Numbered from the stretch's first letter, positions 30,171-39,188 are shown. The stretch is 60,070 nucleotides of DNA from an uncultured Roseburia sp. (GCA_947642555.1 CANRSX010000031.1:1-60070); one strand, 5' to 3'. Numbers and translations: made by a program. The notes: a model not told the origin generated them from the sequence alone.

Positions 30171-31517
30171 TTAACGAAAGATTTCCCGGTCGATCCCGCT
30201 GACGTGGAGCAGGAAGACTCCGAAGAGCGCGGAAAAAAGATCAGAGGCCGGCTGTGCCGTGATGACGCCCTCATAGCCGAATACGTGCGATAAGACGGAC
30301 AGAACAATTACAAAGATAATTCCCTGGCGGCTTAAGGACATGAACAGGGTGGGCATGGATTTGCCCGCGCTCATGAACAGTGTGCTGCACACGAGGAAGA
30401 TGCCGGTGAAGGGCAGCCCTAAGAGCATCCGCCGCAGGATGAGGGCGCCGTGAAGGGCGATGACGGGATCGTCCATGAACATCCGGATCATCTGCGGCGC
30501 CGCGAGCATGAGGAGGGCGCCTCCGGCCACGGCGATGATCATCTGTACCAGCAGGTCAAACCGGATCACCTCCCGCAGACGGGCCTTATTTTTCGCGCCG
30601 TAGTTGTAGCCGATCAGGGCCTGTGCGCCGAAGGCGAAGGCGATCATGACCATGGCCACTAACATATTGACCTTGCCGGCGATTCCCATCGCGGCGACCT
30701 TGTCGGAGCCGTAGGCGATCAGGCTGCGGTTTAAGACGGCAGTGCCAAAGCTGTTCATCAGGTTATTGAGGCTCGAGGGCAGTCCGATCGCGAGCACTGC
30801 GCCCATGGTTGCGAGGTCGATCCGGGACATCCGGGGATCCACGGTGAGCTTTTCACTTTTCTTCCGAATGCAGACGACAAACACGGCATCCGTGACGATA
30901 TTGCCGAGCACGGTGGCAATCGCGGCGCCGCCCGCACCCATATTCAGGCCGAAGATGAAGACCGGGTCTAAGATGATATTGACGATGCTGCCGACGACGC
31001 TGCCGATCATGGCGAGATTGGCGAGCCCTTCGGTGCGCAGCTGATTCGCCGGGATCAGGGTCAGGATGATAAACGGAGCGCCGAGCGCGATCCATATGTA
31101 GTACTCGCTGGCATAGTCAAAGACTGCGCCTTCCGCCCCCAGCATGTGCAGAATGGGCGTGCGCAGGATCAGCATGAGCGCCGCCACAACGATTCCGGTG
31201 AGGATCGCGGCGTAAAAAGAAAAGCCGCTGACCCGCTTCCCCTCCCCGTCCTTCTGCTGGCCGAACAGACGGCTCATCACGCTGCTGCCGCCAAGGCCGA
31301 ACAGATCGCCCAGGGATACCATTAGCAGAAAAACAGGAGCACAGAGCGAGACACCTGCGACGAGATCAGCGTCCCCGGTGCGGGCGATGAAAAAGGTATC
31401 GGCCATATTGTAGATCAGGCCGACGATTTTTGAGAGTACCACCGGAAGCGCCAGCGTCAGAAAGGCTTTGGGGACCGGTGTGGTTTCAAATAATGCGTTG
31501 CGGTTTTCGTTTTTCAT
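30171..31517 (-). CDS. MATE family efflux transporter
   Basis: A 448-residue multidrug/toxin extrusion protein with twelve hydrophobic segments in two pseudo-repeats. Typical motifs include ALPVVLSKIVGLIYNMADTFFI near the N terminus, GLGGSSVMSRLFGQQ and a matching second-half segment with GYNYGAKNKARLREV. MATE proteins export organic cations using H+ or Na+. It is divergent from a Crp-like regulator across a perfect CRP-type palindrome, so that regulator probably controls it. Start set by GAGGAGGT upstream. Confidence 0.94.
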   Translation of the reverse strand: MKNENRNALFETTPVPKAFLTLALPVVLSKIVGLIYNMADTFFIARTGDADLVAGVSLCAPVFLLMVSLGDLFGLGGSSVMSRLFGQQKDGEGKRVSGFSFYAAILTGIVVAALMLILRTPILHMLGAEGAVFDYASEYYIWIALGAPFIILTLIPANQLRTEGLANLAMIGSVVGSIVNIILDPVFIFGLNMGAGGAAIATVLGNIVTDAVFVVCIRKKSEKLTVDPRMSRIDLATMGAVLAIGLPSSLNNLMNSFGTAVLNRSLIAYGSDKVAAMGIAGKVNMLVAMVMIAFAFGAQALIGYNYGAKNKARLREVIRFDLLVQMIIAVAGGALLMLAAPQMIRMFMDDPVIALHGALILRRMLLGLPFTGIFLVCSTLFMSAGKSMPTLFMSLSRQGIIFVIVLSVLSHVFGYEGVITAQPASDLFSALFGVFLLHVSGIDREIFR

Positions 31518-31563
31518 TACAGACCTCCTCTATGAACGATTCTAACAAAAGAGATTGCATTTC

Positions 31564-31583
31564 ATTGTGACATGTGTCACAAT
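31564..31583. promoter_or_regulatory. Perfect CRP/FNR-type palindrome
   Basis: ATTGTGACA (31564-31572) TG TGTCACAAT (31575-31583), a perfect 20-nt palindrome that contains TGTGA-N6-TCACA, the CRP consensus. It lies between the divergent MATE and Crp-family genes. Confidence 0.85.
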
Positions 31584-31605
31584 AAAACAAAAACAGGGGT
31601 CCGAA

Positions 31606-32226
31606 ATGGAAAAAATATACGACAGAGATGTGACGGAGCGCTGGCTCGCAAAAGCAGGGCTGGCGGAGCAGTTTGACACGACAGAGCTTGATTTCTTTCT
31701 CATCCGATATGAGTCCGGCGAATTTTTGTCCCGGCAGGAGCAGGCGATTGAGAATTTTCAGTTTCTGGTGAGCGGGGATGCGGCGCTGTATTACCTGGAC
31801 GGGGAGGGCGAGCGGAGAAATGTGTCGGTGCTCGAGGGCGCGGGACTGCTGGGGGATATGGAGTTTGTCCTGGGCAGCAGGCCTTATTTTTATGCGGAGG
31901 CGGTGACGCCGGTGACGGTGCTGGCCCTGCCCATGGAAGTAAACCGGGCGCGGCTGGAGCGTGACTGCCGCTTCCTGATGTATCTGCTGCGTCAGGCGTC
32001 GCAGATCAAGATCCTGACGGCGCGCAACCAGGTGGTGCTGCCCGGGTTACGGGAGCGGCTGTTGTATCACCTCGGCTGCGAGTGCCCGCACCAGACGATG
32101 AGCGGCATGGACCGCACCGCCGCAAAGCTTCGCTGCAGCCGCAGGCAGCTGCAGAGGGTGGTGAAGGAACTGGCGGAGCAGGGGCGGATCGTGAAGCGGG
32201 GGAGAGGGTGCTATCAGCTGGTGTGA
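31606..32226 (+). CDS. Crp/Fnr family transcriptional regulator
   Basis: A 206-residue regulator with an N-terminal cyclic-nucleotide-binding-like beta barrel (about 15-115) and a C-terminal HTH_Crp region (about 150-205, MDRTAAKLRCSRRQLQRVVKELAEQG). The phosphate-binding cassette of true cAMP receptors is not evident and there are no four-cysteine FNR clusters, so it probably senses another ligand (YeiL-like). The in-frame reading from 31555 would run through the operator; ATG 31606 is preferred. The palindrome at 31564-31583 implies control of itself and of the divergent MATE exporter. Confidence 0.88.
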   Translation: MEKIYDRDVTERWLAKAGLAEQFDTTELDFFLIRYESGEFLSRQEQAIENFQFLVSGDAALYYLDGEGERRNVSVLEGAGLLGDMEFVLGSRPYFYAEAVTPVTVLALPMEVNRARLERDCRFLMYLLRQASQIKILTARNQVVLPGLRERLLYHLGCECPHQTMSGMDRTAAKLRCSRRQLQRVVKELAEQGRIVKRGRGCYQLV

Positions 32227-32237
32227 ATGGGGTAAAG

Positions 32238-32783
32238 TTATTCTGTCAGATCAGCGAACCGGATGATCAGGTCATGGAAGATACAGGAGCGGATCTCATC
32301 GTCAAAGCCGTACTGACAGGTCATTTTTTCGTGTTCAAAATCAAATACATTCACGGTCTGTGTTGCCGGGTTCACGATCCAGTATTCGCGTACGCCGGCG
32401 GTTCGGTATTTAAAAAGCTTGATTCCGTAGTCCATCTGCTGGGTGGACGGAGAAACGATTTCAATGATCCAGTCCGGGGCGCCGTGGCAGCCTTTTTCAT
32501 CCAGCCTGTCTTTGTCGCAAATCACAGAGATATCGGGTTCAACATAGTTTTTATCATCTGCATTCAGAAATACCGCAAGGGGGGCTGCGAGCGCCCTGCA
32601 GGAACCGCCGTGTTTTCGGATATGATCTCTGATCAGATAAATCAGTTCCGATACGAGCTCCTGATGAAGCAGATTCGGCGGCGCCATATCGTAAATACGA
32701 CCGTCAATCAGCTCTGCGCGCCGGCCCTGCGGCAGAGCGTAAATGTAATCGGTTGTGTAAGTGTCTGACGAAAGCAGTGGCAT
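32238..32783 (-). CDS. Uma2 family restriction-endonuclease-fold protein
   Basis: A 181-residue protein of the Uma2 (DUF820) family with a PD-(D/E)XK fold. RRAELIDGRIYDMAPP, the metal-binding D in VEPDISVI and the downstream E-x-hydrophobic pair in PDWIIEIVSPST are present, as is the KLFKYRTAGVREYWIVNP ending. The family is abundant in cyanobacteria and some Firmicutes and is linked to mobile DNA, but its activity is not established. It stands alone, strong AGGAGGA ribosome-binding site upstream, convergent with the Crp gene. Confidence 0.93.
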   Translation of the reverse strand: MPLLSSDTYTTDYIYALPQGRRAELIDGRIYDMAPPNLLHQELVSELIYLIRDHIRKHGGSCRALAAPLAVFLNADDKNYVEPDISVICDKDRLDEKGCHGAPDWIIEIVSPSTQQMDYGIKLFKYRTAGVREYWIVNPATQTVNVFDFEHEKMTCQYGFDDEIRSCIFHDLIIRFADLTE

Positions 32784-32900
32784 GTGCGTTCCTCCTCCTG
32801 AATAAACGTCTGATTGTCTCCCGTTTCTATTATATCATACAGAAAAGAAATAAAATACAATCCGGTCATTTTTTTAAGATTTTCTTAAAACGATACTTAT

Positions 32901-32952
32901 TTATCGAAATTCGATAAAAAAGCATTGAAATCAGGAAAAAAACGGATATAAT
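32901..32952 (+). promoter_or_regulatory. Promoter with palindromic operator for DUF2975/XRE operon
   Basis: A perfect palindrome TTATCGAA-A-TTCGATAA (32901-32917) lies 7 nt before TTGAAA (32925-32930), 16-nt spacer, TATAAT (32947-32952). The position suggests control by the XRE protein encoded in the operon. Confidence 0.75.
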
Positions 32953-33018
32953 AGAGGATGACAGCGGATGCGGAAGCGGACGCGGAAACGAATACGGACA
33001 GGAGGCAGGGAGAAAGCT

Positions 33019-33498
33019 ATGAAGCAGATGGAAGTGTCAAAATGGTTAAAAGTGATCACCGTCTTAACGGGGATTGCGGGGCTGTTCTTTTTCTTTCTCG
33101 TGATGCCGGTCATGGCGCACGATATCGCGGTGATGTATCCGGAGGCCGCGTATCTTCTTTGGCCGGGCATGATTTACGGCTGGGGAATCGGCGTGATCTG
33201 CTACGCGATTCTGTGGGAATTCTGGAAGGTGTGCGTGGAGATCGGCAGGGACAATTCCTTTTCCGCGGAGAACGCGAGAGCTTTTGCGGTAATCAGCCGC
33301 CTGGCGCTGGTGCTGGCGGTGGTGTGGTTCGCCGGGGTGGTGTTTCTGGCTCTGGTGCATGCCCTCGGGGCGGCGTTAGCGTTTTTTATGCTTCTGATCG
33401 CCTTTGTCTCAGTCGTGGTGGCGGTGCTCTCGGCGGCGCTGTCCCACCTGGTGTACAAATCATATGAGATGCGGCAGGAGAATGAGCTGACGATCTGA
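33019..33498 (+). CDS. DUF2975 family membrane protein
   Basis: A 159-residue protein with four membrane helices (near 10-30, 47-67, 97-118 and 122-145) and the CVEIGRDNSFSAENARAF signature of DUF2975. DUF2975 genes are regularly followed by a small XRE/HTH_26 regulator, as here, 69 nt downstream. Start at 33019 follows CAGGGAGAAAG; an in-frame extension from 32968 is not supported. Role unknown; first gene of a three-gene operon. Confidence 0.88.
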   Translation: MKQMEVSKWLKVITVLTGIAGLFFFFLVMPVMAHDIAVMYPEAAYLLWPGMIYGWGIGVICYAILWEFWKVCVEIGRDNSFSAENARAFAVISRLALVLAVVWFAGVVFLALVHALGAALAFFMLLIAFVSVVVAVLSAALSHLVYKSYEMRQENELTI

Positions 33499-33566
33499 AC
33501 CGTGCCCCGGGCGGCTTTGTGACGTACCGGGCTGGCGGATCCGCGGTACAGGGATGGAGGAGACAA

Positions 33567-33791
33567 ATGTCGATTATTGTCAATATCGATGTCATGCTCG
33601 CGAAGCGGAAGATGAGCGTGACGGAATTATCGGAAAAAGTGGGGATCACCATGGCGAATATTTCCATATTAAAAAACGGGAAGGCCAAAGCGGTCCGGCT
33701 GGATACCTTAAATAAAATCTGCCGGGCATTGTCGTGCCAGCCGGGGGATCTGCTGGAATTTGTGCCGGATGAGGAGGGAGAGGATTCATGA
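33567..33791 (+). CDS. XRE-family (HTH_26/YozG-like) transcriptional regulator
   Basis: A 74-residue single-domain Cro/C1-type regulator: MLAKRKMSVTELSEKVGITMANISILKNGKAKAVRLDTLNKICRALSCQPGDLLEF is the full helix-turn-helix signature of the HTH_26 group. ATGGAGGAGA precedes ATG 33567. Its stop overlaps the start of the DUF4173 gene (ATGA). The TTATCGAA palindrome upstream of the operon is its probable target. Confidence 0.93.
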   Translation: MSIIVNIDVMLAKRKMSVTELSEKVGITMANISILKNGKAKAVRLDTLNKICRALSCQPGDLLEFVPDEEGEDS

Positions 33792-35398
33792 TGGAAGAAA
33801 AACGTATGTATGACCCGGAGCTGATGCCTCAGAGCGGGGGACAGCCGGTATATGAAAATGCGCCAGCCGGGATGGCGCCGCAGCCGCAGTCACAGCCGGC
33901 GGTGTCCCCGCAGGATGCCTGGCGCATGGAGGAAGAGCGCAGGCGTCGGGAGGAAGAGCGCCAGCGTCAGGTAGGGGCGCAGCTGTTCGGGCGGCTCGCA
34001 TCAGCCAGCCTGATCTACACGCTGATCTATACGTTCTGCCTGTATCAGAATCTGTCCGGGATCACGGCGGCGATCTGGGTTCCCGCGCTGCTCGGCTATA
34101 CGTATTATGTATTCCGGATTTCCGATCTTTGCTGGAAACGGGACAGCACTTTTGTGGTGGTGGTGATGGCGCTGCTTGGCGTCTCAAATTTCCTGACCGG
34201 AAATAAGTGGATCCTGTGGCTGAATTATGTGGCGGTCTTTCTGCTGGTCGTCGCGCTGCTTCTGCACAATTTCTGCCGGGATGAGCAGTGGGATTTCGGG
34301 AAATATCTGCTGGAGATCGGGACCGCTGTCTGCGGGGCCATCGGCAGTATGTTCCGGCCGTTTACGGACGGCGGCGCCTATATCAGGGTCCGAAAGGAAA
34401 AAAACGCCGGGAATGCCGGAGCGGGCTGGTATGTCGCCGCGGGGATCGGGATTGCGGTTCCATGTCTTATCTTTCTCGGGATTCTGCTGGCTTCCGCGGA
34501 CCTGGTGTTTGCGGACATGATCGAGCGCTTCTTTCTGGCGTTTCTGCGCCCGGAAAAAATATTCGGCATCGCATTCATGCTGCTGTTCGGATTCTTTTCC
34601 TCCTACTGCGGAGTACGGTTTATCCGGGCGCACGCGGATCAGGTGACGGTGAAGGATCACAGGACGGGCGAGCCGCTGATCGCGATTACTGTGACGGCGC
34701 TGATCGCGCTTTTATACCTTGTGTTCTGCCTGATCCAGGTGGTGTATTTATTTCTGGGAAACATGCAGCTGCCGGAGGGCGTGACCTATGCGCAGTATGC
34801 GAGGAGGGGCTTTTTCCAGCTGCTGTATGTGTGCGTGCTCAACCTGATCCTGGTGCTCGCGGTAAAGAAATTTTTCCGGGAGAGCAGGCTTCTGAATGTG
34901 ATCCTGTTTGTGATTTCCGGCTGCACGCTTGTCATGACGGCGTCGAGCGCCTACCGGATGCTGCTTTACATCGGGGCGTACCAGCTGACCTTCCTCCGGA
35001 TCTTTGTGCTGGTGGCGCTGCTTGTGATCGCGCTTCTGATGGCGGGTGTGATGTGCGTGATTGTAAAACCGCAGTTCCCGCTGTTCCGCTATGGGATCGT
35101 GGTGGTCAGCGTGGTATACCTGGCGTTTTCGTTTTCACATGTGGATTATTTTATCGCGAAGTATAACCTGTCGCAGGAGGATGTGGCGTACAGCGGGAGG
35201 ACGGCCGTGGACTATGCCTATATCGACACGCTTTCCACCGACGCCGCGCCCGCCATCGACGCATATCTGGAAGATCATCCGGCGGGAACCTGGCTGGACC
35301 GGTATCTTAAGGAGAATGAACAGGAGATTCACGAGATCACGATCCGGAATTTTAACGTGTCGCACTATATCGCCCACAGGCTGTTTGGGGAGAGGTGA
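33788..35398 (+). CDS. DUF4173 (DUF4153-type) polytopic membrane protein
   Basis: A 536-residue protein. A hydrophilic proline/glutamine/arginine-rich N terminus (1-60) precedes about ten to twelve membrane helices (65-450) and a C-terminal domain with NLSQEDVAYSGRTAVDYAYIDTLSTDAAPAI, characteristic of DUF4173. It starts with a 4-nt overlap behind the XRE gene (ATG 33788; ATG 33791 is equally possible). Third gene of the DUF2975/XRE operon, which often occurs together in Clostridia. No biochemical role is established. Confidence 0.85.
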   Translation: MMEEKRMYDPELMPQSGGQPVYENAPAGMAPQPQSQPAVSPQDAWRMEEERRRREEERQRQVGAQLFGRLASASLIYTLIYTFCLYQNLSGITAAIWVPALLGYTYYVFRISDLCWKRDSTFVVVVMALLGVSNFLTGNKWILWLNYVAVFLLVVALLLHNFCRDEQWDFGKYLLEIGTAVCGAIGSMFRPFTDGGAYIRVRKEKNAGNAGAGWYVAAGIGIAVPCLIFLGILLASADLVFADMIERFFLAFLRPEKIFGIAFMLLFGFFSSYCGVRFIRAHADQVTVKDHRTGEPLIAITVTALIALLYLVFCLIQVVYLFLGNMQLPEGVTYAQYARRGFFQLLYVCVLNLILVLAVKKFFRESRLLNVILFVISGCTLVMTASSAYRMLLYIGAYQLTFLRIFVLVALLVIALLMAGVMCVIVKPQFPLFRYGIVVVSVVYLAFSFSHVDYFIAKYNLSQEDVAYSGRTAVDYAYIDTLSTDAAPAIDAYLEDHPAGTWLDRYLKENEQEIHEITIRNFNVSHYIAHRLFGER

Positions 35399-35449
35399 GG
35401 CGGCGGGAAAACCGGCCCGGGTGTATCCGAAGAAAAACACAAAAAAAAC

Positions 35450-35477
35450 TTGAAATTCAGCCCGGATTCTATATAAT
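35450..35477 (+). promoter_or_regulatory. Promoter of [FeFe] hydrogenase gene
   Basis: TTGAAA (35450-35455), 16-nt spacer, TATAAT (35472-35477), 49 nt before the start codon. A possible GAGCGAGGT ribosome-binding site precedes ATG 35527. Confidence 0.75.
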
Positions 35478-35526
35478 TTTAATCAGCAGAACAATCAACG
35501 ATTGAGAAAAGAGCGAGGTAAACACG

Positions 35527-36975
35527 ATGAATGCTGATGGAAATGTGATTCGAATCAAACATGACGTGCTCTACGAGGTGGCGAAGCTCGCGTTCGCGGG
35601 AGAGCTGGACGCGAAGCGGGACCATATCGCGTTAGAGCTGATTCCGGGGCCGACACCGCAGTTTCGCTGCTGTATCTACAAGGAGCGTGAGATCATCCGG
35701 CAGAGGGTGCGTCTGGCGGAGGGCAAGGCGCCCGGTCCGGTGGACGACGGCAATATCATTCAGGTGATCAGCTCCGCCTGTGAGGACTGTCCGATCTCCA
35801 GTTATACGGTGACGGAGAACTGCCAGAACTGTATCGGAAAAGCCTGTATCAATGCGTGCCAGTTCGGCGCGATCGAGTCGGGCCGTCACCGCTCGCACAT
35901 CGATCCGTCAAAGTGTAAGGAGTGTGGAAAGTGTGCGCAGGCGTGCCCGTACAACGCGATCGCGCATTTAAAGAGACCGTGTAAATTCAGCTGCCCGGTA
36001 GATGCGATTACATATGACGAACGTGGTATCTCCGTGATTGACCGGGAGAAATGCATCAGCTGCGGCAAATGTATCCACAGCTGCCCGTTCGGCGCGATCG
36101 GATCCAAGACGTTTATCGTGGACGTGATTGAGGCCTTAAAGTCCGGGAAGCCGGTCTATGCGATGGCCGCGCCGGCGACCGAGGGACAGTTCGGGGCGGA
36201 TATCACGATGGCGAGCTGGAAGAAGGCCATGAAGGAGCTGGGCTTCACCGATTTTTATGACGTGGGCTTGGGCGGCGACATGACGGCTGCGTATGAGGCG
36301 GAGGAGTGGGCGGAGGCCTACAAGGAGGGAAAGAAGAAGGTGACCTCCTGCTGTCCGGCCTTTGTGAATATGGTGCGCAAGCATTATCCGGAGTTAGCGG
36401 ACTGTGTCTCCACGACGGTTTCTCCGATGTGTGCGGTTTCCCGTCTGATCAAGGCCAGGGATCCGGAGGCCGTCACCGTGTTTATCGGCCCGTGCCTTGC
36501 GAAGAAGTCTGAGGTGGTGGATCAGCAGATCCCGGGCAATGCGGACTATGTGCTGACCTACAGCGAGATCCGCGCGATCATGAAGGCGAAGGACGTCGCC
36601 TTAGAGCCGTGTGCCAACGATGACCAGATCGCGTCCACCTTCGGCAAGCGTTTTGCCAATTCGGGCGGCGTGACGGCGGCTGTGCTCGAGAGCTTAAAGG
36701 AATCCGGGGATGAGATTTACGCGAAGGTCTGCCGTGCAAACGGGGCCCAGGAGTGTAAGAAAGCCCTGCTGCTGCTTAAGGTTGCGAGACTTCCGGAGGA
36801 CTTTATCGAGGGTATGGTCTGTGACGGCGGCTGCGTCGGCGGGCCGAGCGCATTCAATGATCAGATTGCTTCGAGAAAGAACCGTGACGCGCTGATTTCC
36901 CAGGCGGATGGACGCGGTATCTTAGAGAATCTGAAGAATTACGATATGGAGAGCTTCTCGATGCACCGCGAGTGA
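35527..36975 (+). CDS. [FeFe] hydrogenase with N-terminal ferredoxin domains (group B-like)
   Basis: A 482-residue monomeric [FeFe] hydrogenase that interconverts H+ and H2, probably with ferredoxin. The N-terminal half has several cysteine clusters (CEDC, CQNCIGKACINAC, CKECGKCAQACP, CISCGKCIHSCP) for [4Fe-4S] centres. The H-cluster motifs are TSCCPAF (273-279), GPCLAKKSE (321-329) and MVCDGGC (430-436). TSCCPAF and the soluble single-chain layout resemble group B hydrogenases of Clostridia rather than the classical TSCCPGW group A. Maturases HydEFG are not in the window. Own promoter and hairpin terminator. Confidence 0.93.
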   Translation: MNADGNVIRIKHDVLYEVAKLAFAGELDAKRDHIALELIPGPTPQFRCCIYKEREIIRQRVRLAEGKAPGPVDDGNIIQVISSACEDCPISSYTVTENCQNCIGKACINACQFGAIESGRHRSHIDPSKCKECGKCAQACPYNAIAHLKRPCKFSCPVDAITYDERGISVIDREKCISCGKCIHSCPFGAIGSKTFIVDVIEALKSGKPVYAMAAPATEGQFGADITMASWKKAMKELGFTDFYDVGLGGDMTAAYEAEEWAEAYKEGKKKVTSCCPAFVNMVRKHYPELADCVSTTVSPMCAVSRLIKARDPEAVTVFIGPCLAKKSEVVDQQIPGNADYVLTYSEIRAIMKAKDVALEPCANDDQIASTFGKRFANSGGVTAAVLESLKESGDEIYAKVCRANGAQECKKALLLLKVARLPEDFIEGMVCDGGCVGGPSAFNDQIASRKNRDALISQADGRGILENLKNYDMESFSMHRE

Positions 36976-37070
36976 TCACGGCCGGCGAGGGGTATCACGC
37001 AGGAGGAAATCCGGCGCGCCGGCAGTGAAATGACGTAAGTGCGCCGGCAGTATAAGAACAGAGATCAGAG

Positions 37071-37111
37071 AGAAGAGATAAGCGGATCCGGCGGGATGGT
37101 TTATCTCTTCT
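37071..37111 (+). terminator. Hairpin terminator after hydrogenase
   Basis: A perfect 11-bp stem AGAAGAGATAA (37071-37081) / TTATCTCTTCT (37101-37111) followed by GTCGTTTTG. The spacer before it also holds the 11-nt direct repeat GCGCCGGCAGT twice (near 37016 and 37041). Confidence 0.65.
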
Positions 37112-37139
37112 GTCGTTTTGCACCAGAATGGAGTTTCGA

Positions 37140-37937
37140 ATGAGAAAGGCAGTATTTTTTGATATAGACGGGACGCTTTGGGACGATGACCAGCGGATTT
37201 CGGAGAGTGCGGTGCAGGCGGTACGCGCGCTGCGGGCGGCTGGGAATTACGCGTTTCTCTGCAGCGGAAGGAGCCGGGCGAATATCTGCAACGAGCGGCT
37301 TTTGGGGATCGGCTTTGACGGGATCGTGGCGTCCTGCGGCACGGACATCGATTTCCGCGGGGAGATTGTGTTTGAACGGCTGATGCCAGAGGAGGAGGTG
37401 TCGCATGCGCTCGCGGTGATTGAGCGGATGCACATGATGGCAGTGCTCGAAGGCCCGCGCTACATCTATGTGGATCTTAATGATTTTAAGGATGATCCCT
37501 ACGTGATCGGCCTGCGCCGTGACATCGGGGAGCGCGTAAAGGAGATCACAGGCTGCCGTTCGTTTGAGATCAACAAATTCAGCCTTGATCTGAAAGGCAA
37601 CCGGATGGAGGAGGTCGTGCAGGCATTCGGCAGCCGGTTTGACGTGATCATTCACAACGACTGGCTTGCGGAGGTGGGGCCGAAGGGGCATTCCAAGGCG
37701 ACCGGGATTATGCGGGTCTGCGAGAAGCTGGGGATCGCGCGGGAGAATACCTATGCGTTCGGCGACAGCGCGAACGATCTTGCGATGCTCTCCTATGTGG
37801 CGCACGGCGTGGCGATGGGAAACGGGAGCAGCGAGGCGAAGCGGGCCGCGGAATATGTGACGACAGCGATGGAGGAGGACGGGATTTTAAACGGATTGCG
37901 TCACTTCCGGCTGATCGGAGAGGGACGGGAGGAATGA
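37140..37937 (+). CDS. Cof-type HAD-IIB family phosphatase
   Basis: A 265-residue haloacid-dehalogenase hydrolase. Motif I is DIDGT (8-12), motif II SGRSR, motif III the lysine in KGHSKATG, motif IV FGDSANDLAML. The cap between motifs II and III is of type C2B, so it is of the Cof/YbiV sugar-phosphate phosphatase type. ATG at 37128 exists, but TGGAGT gives better spacing to 37140. It is followed with a single-nucleotide gap by a DUF2974 gene, so the two are co-translated. Substrate unknown. Confidence 0.9.
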   Translation: MRKAVFFDIDGTLWDDDQRISESAVQAVRALRAAGNYAFLCSGRSRANICNERLLGIGFDGIVASCGTDIDFRGEIVFERLMPEEEVSHALAVIERMHMMAVLEGPRYIYVDLNDFKDDPYVIGLRRDIGERVKEITGCRSFEINKFSLDLKGNRMEEVVQAFGSRFDVIIHNDWLAEVGPKGHSKATGIMRVCEKLGIARENTYAFGDSANDLAMLSYVAHGVAMGNGSSEAKRAAEYVTTAMEEDGILNGLRHFRLIGEGREE

Positions 37938-37938
37938 G

Positions 37939-39126
37939 ATGGCAAATATGATGGATTACCTGGACTGGCGCGGGGATCTTTCCTTTGCGGCCTCCGGGTT
38001 TAACGAGGTTGACAATCTGATCCTGGCACAGTTAGTCTATGTGGAGTTTGACGGGATCGTGCCGGGGCCGGAGCCGGCCGGGTCTGCGGCCGGGCAGGAT
38101 GAAGGGCCGGCCGGCATCACCCTTCGGGAGGCGTCGGAGCGTTTCTGGAGCCGGCACACGGAGGAGGAGATTCTCGCGCGGGTTTCCATGACGAAATCCG
38201 CCGCTTTTGTGATGCGGAAGGCCGCGGAGACGGAGCGGTTCGGGCAGGCCAGGCTCTTCGGCTATGTCAATGATATCAGCGACGAGGAGCAGTCGCAGTT
38301 TTCGGTGGTCTGCGTCCGGCTTTCCGACGGGAGCCTGTATGTGGCATTTTCCGGAACGGATAATACAATTGTAGGGTGGAGGGAGAATTTTAACATGGGT
38401 TATCTCTCCGAGACGCCGGGGCAGTTAAAGGCGGTGGATTATTTAAACCGTATGATCGGGCCGGCTGAGCGCACAGTGCGCGTGGGGGGACATTCCAAGG
38501 GCGGCAATCTCTCCGTGTATGCCTCGGTGAAATGTGAGCGCAGCGTGCGGGAGCGGATCGCGGCGGTCTACAGCAATGACGGGCCCGGATTCAGTCAGGA
38601 GATGCTAAAGAGCGCGGAGCACCAGGAAATGCTGCCGCGGATCCACACGATCCTGCCGGAATCGAGCATCGTGGGGATGATCATGGAGCACGAGGAGGAG
38701 TATGAGGTGGTCAGAAGCGCAAACAGCGGGATCGGGCAGCATGACGCGATGTCCTGGGAGGTGCTCGGATGCGGATTTTTACGCGCTCCCTCAGTGGCGC
38801 AGCAGAGCATCCTGCTCGATGAGGCGTTTAAGAGCTGGCTGTCCCAGCTCGACAAAGCGCAGCGGGAGCAGATCGTGGATGCCGCCTTTACGCTGCTTGA
38901 CGAGGCGGGGATCCGGACGGTCGACGATTTTTACCGCAGCAGATGGAAGACGGTGCAGGAGCTTTTAAGGGCGCGGGAGAGCCTGCCGGAGGAGACGAAG
39001 GAGCTGTTTTCACGGGCCTTAAAACTGCTGTGGAAGGCCGGCAATGACGCGCTTCGCAAAAATGTAAAGGTGAATTCTAAAAAAAATATAAAATCACAAA
39101 AAATCAAAGAACATATGAATAAATGA
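37939..39126 (+). CDS. DUF2974 (Mbeg1-like) alpha/beta hydrolase
   Basis: A 395-residue protein of the DUF2974 family, a lipase-like alpha/beta hydrolase group. The nucleophile elbow is GGHSKGGN with S186; the preceding FSGTDNTIVGWRENFNMGY segment and YSNDGPGFSQEML following it are diagnostic for the family. It has no signal peptide. The C terminus is a charged lysine-rich tail. Acyl substrate is unknown. Co-transcribed with the HAD gene; downstream lies the independent groESL promoter. Confidence 0.92.
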   Translation: MANMMDYLDWRGDLSFAASGFNEVDNLILAQLVYVEFDGIVPGPEPAGSAAGQDEGPAGITLREASERFWSRHTEEEILARVSMTKSAAFVMRKAAETERFGQARLFGYVNDISDEEQSQFSVVCVRLSDGSLYVAFSGTDNTIVGWRENFNMGYLSETPGQLKAVDYLNRMIGPAERTVRVGGHSKGGNLSVYASVKCERSVRERIAAVYSNDGPGFSQEMLKSAEHQEMLPRIHTILPESSIVGMIMEHEEEYEVVRSANSGIGQHDAMSWEVLGCGFLRAPSVAQQSILLDEAFKSWLSQLDKAQREQIVDAAFTLLDEAGIRTVDDFYRSRWKTVQELLRARESLPEETKELFSRALKLLWKAGNDALRKNVKVNSKKNIKSQKIKEHMNK

Positions 39127-39188
39127 GAAAAAGAAAGAAAAATATATGTTTAATGGGAAAATATAGTAATCCGCCGGAATATATCCGG

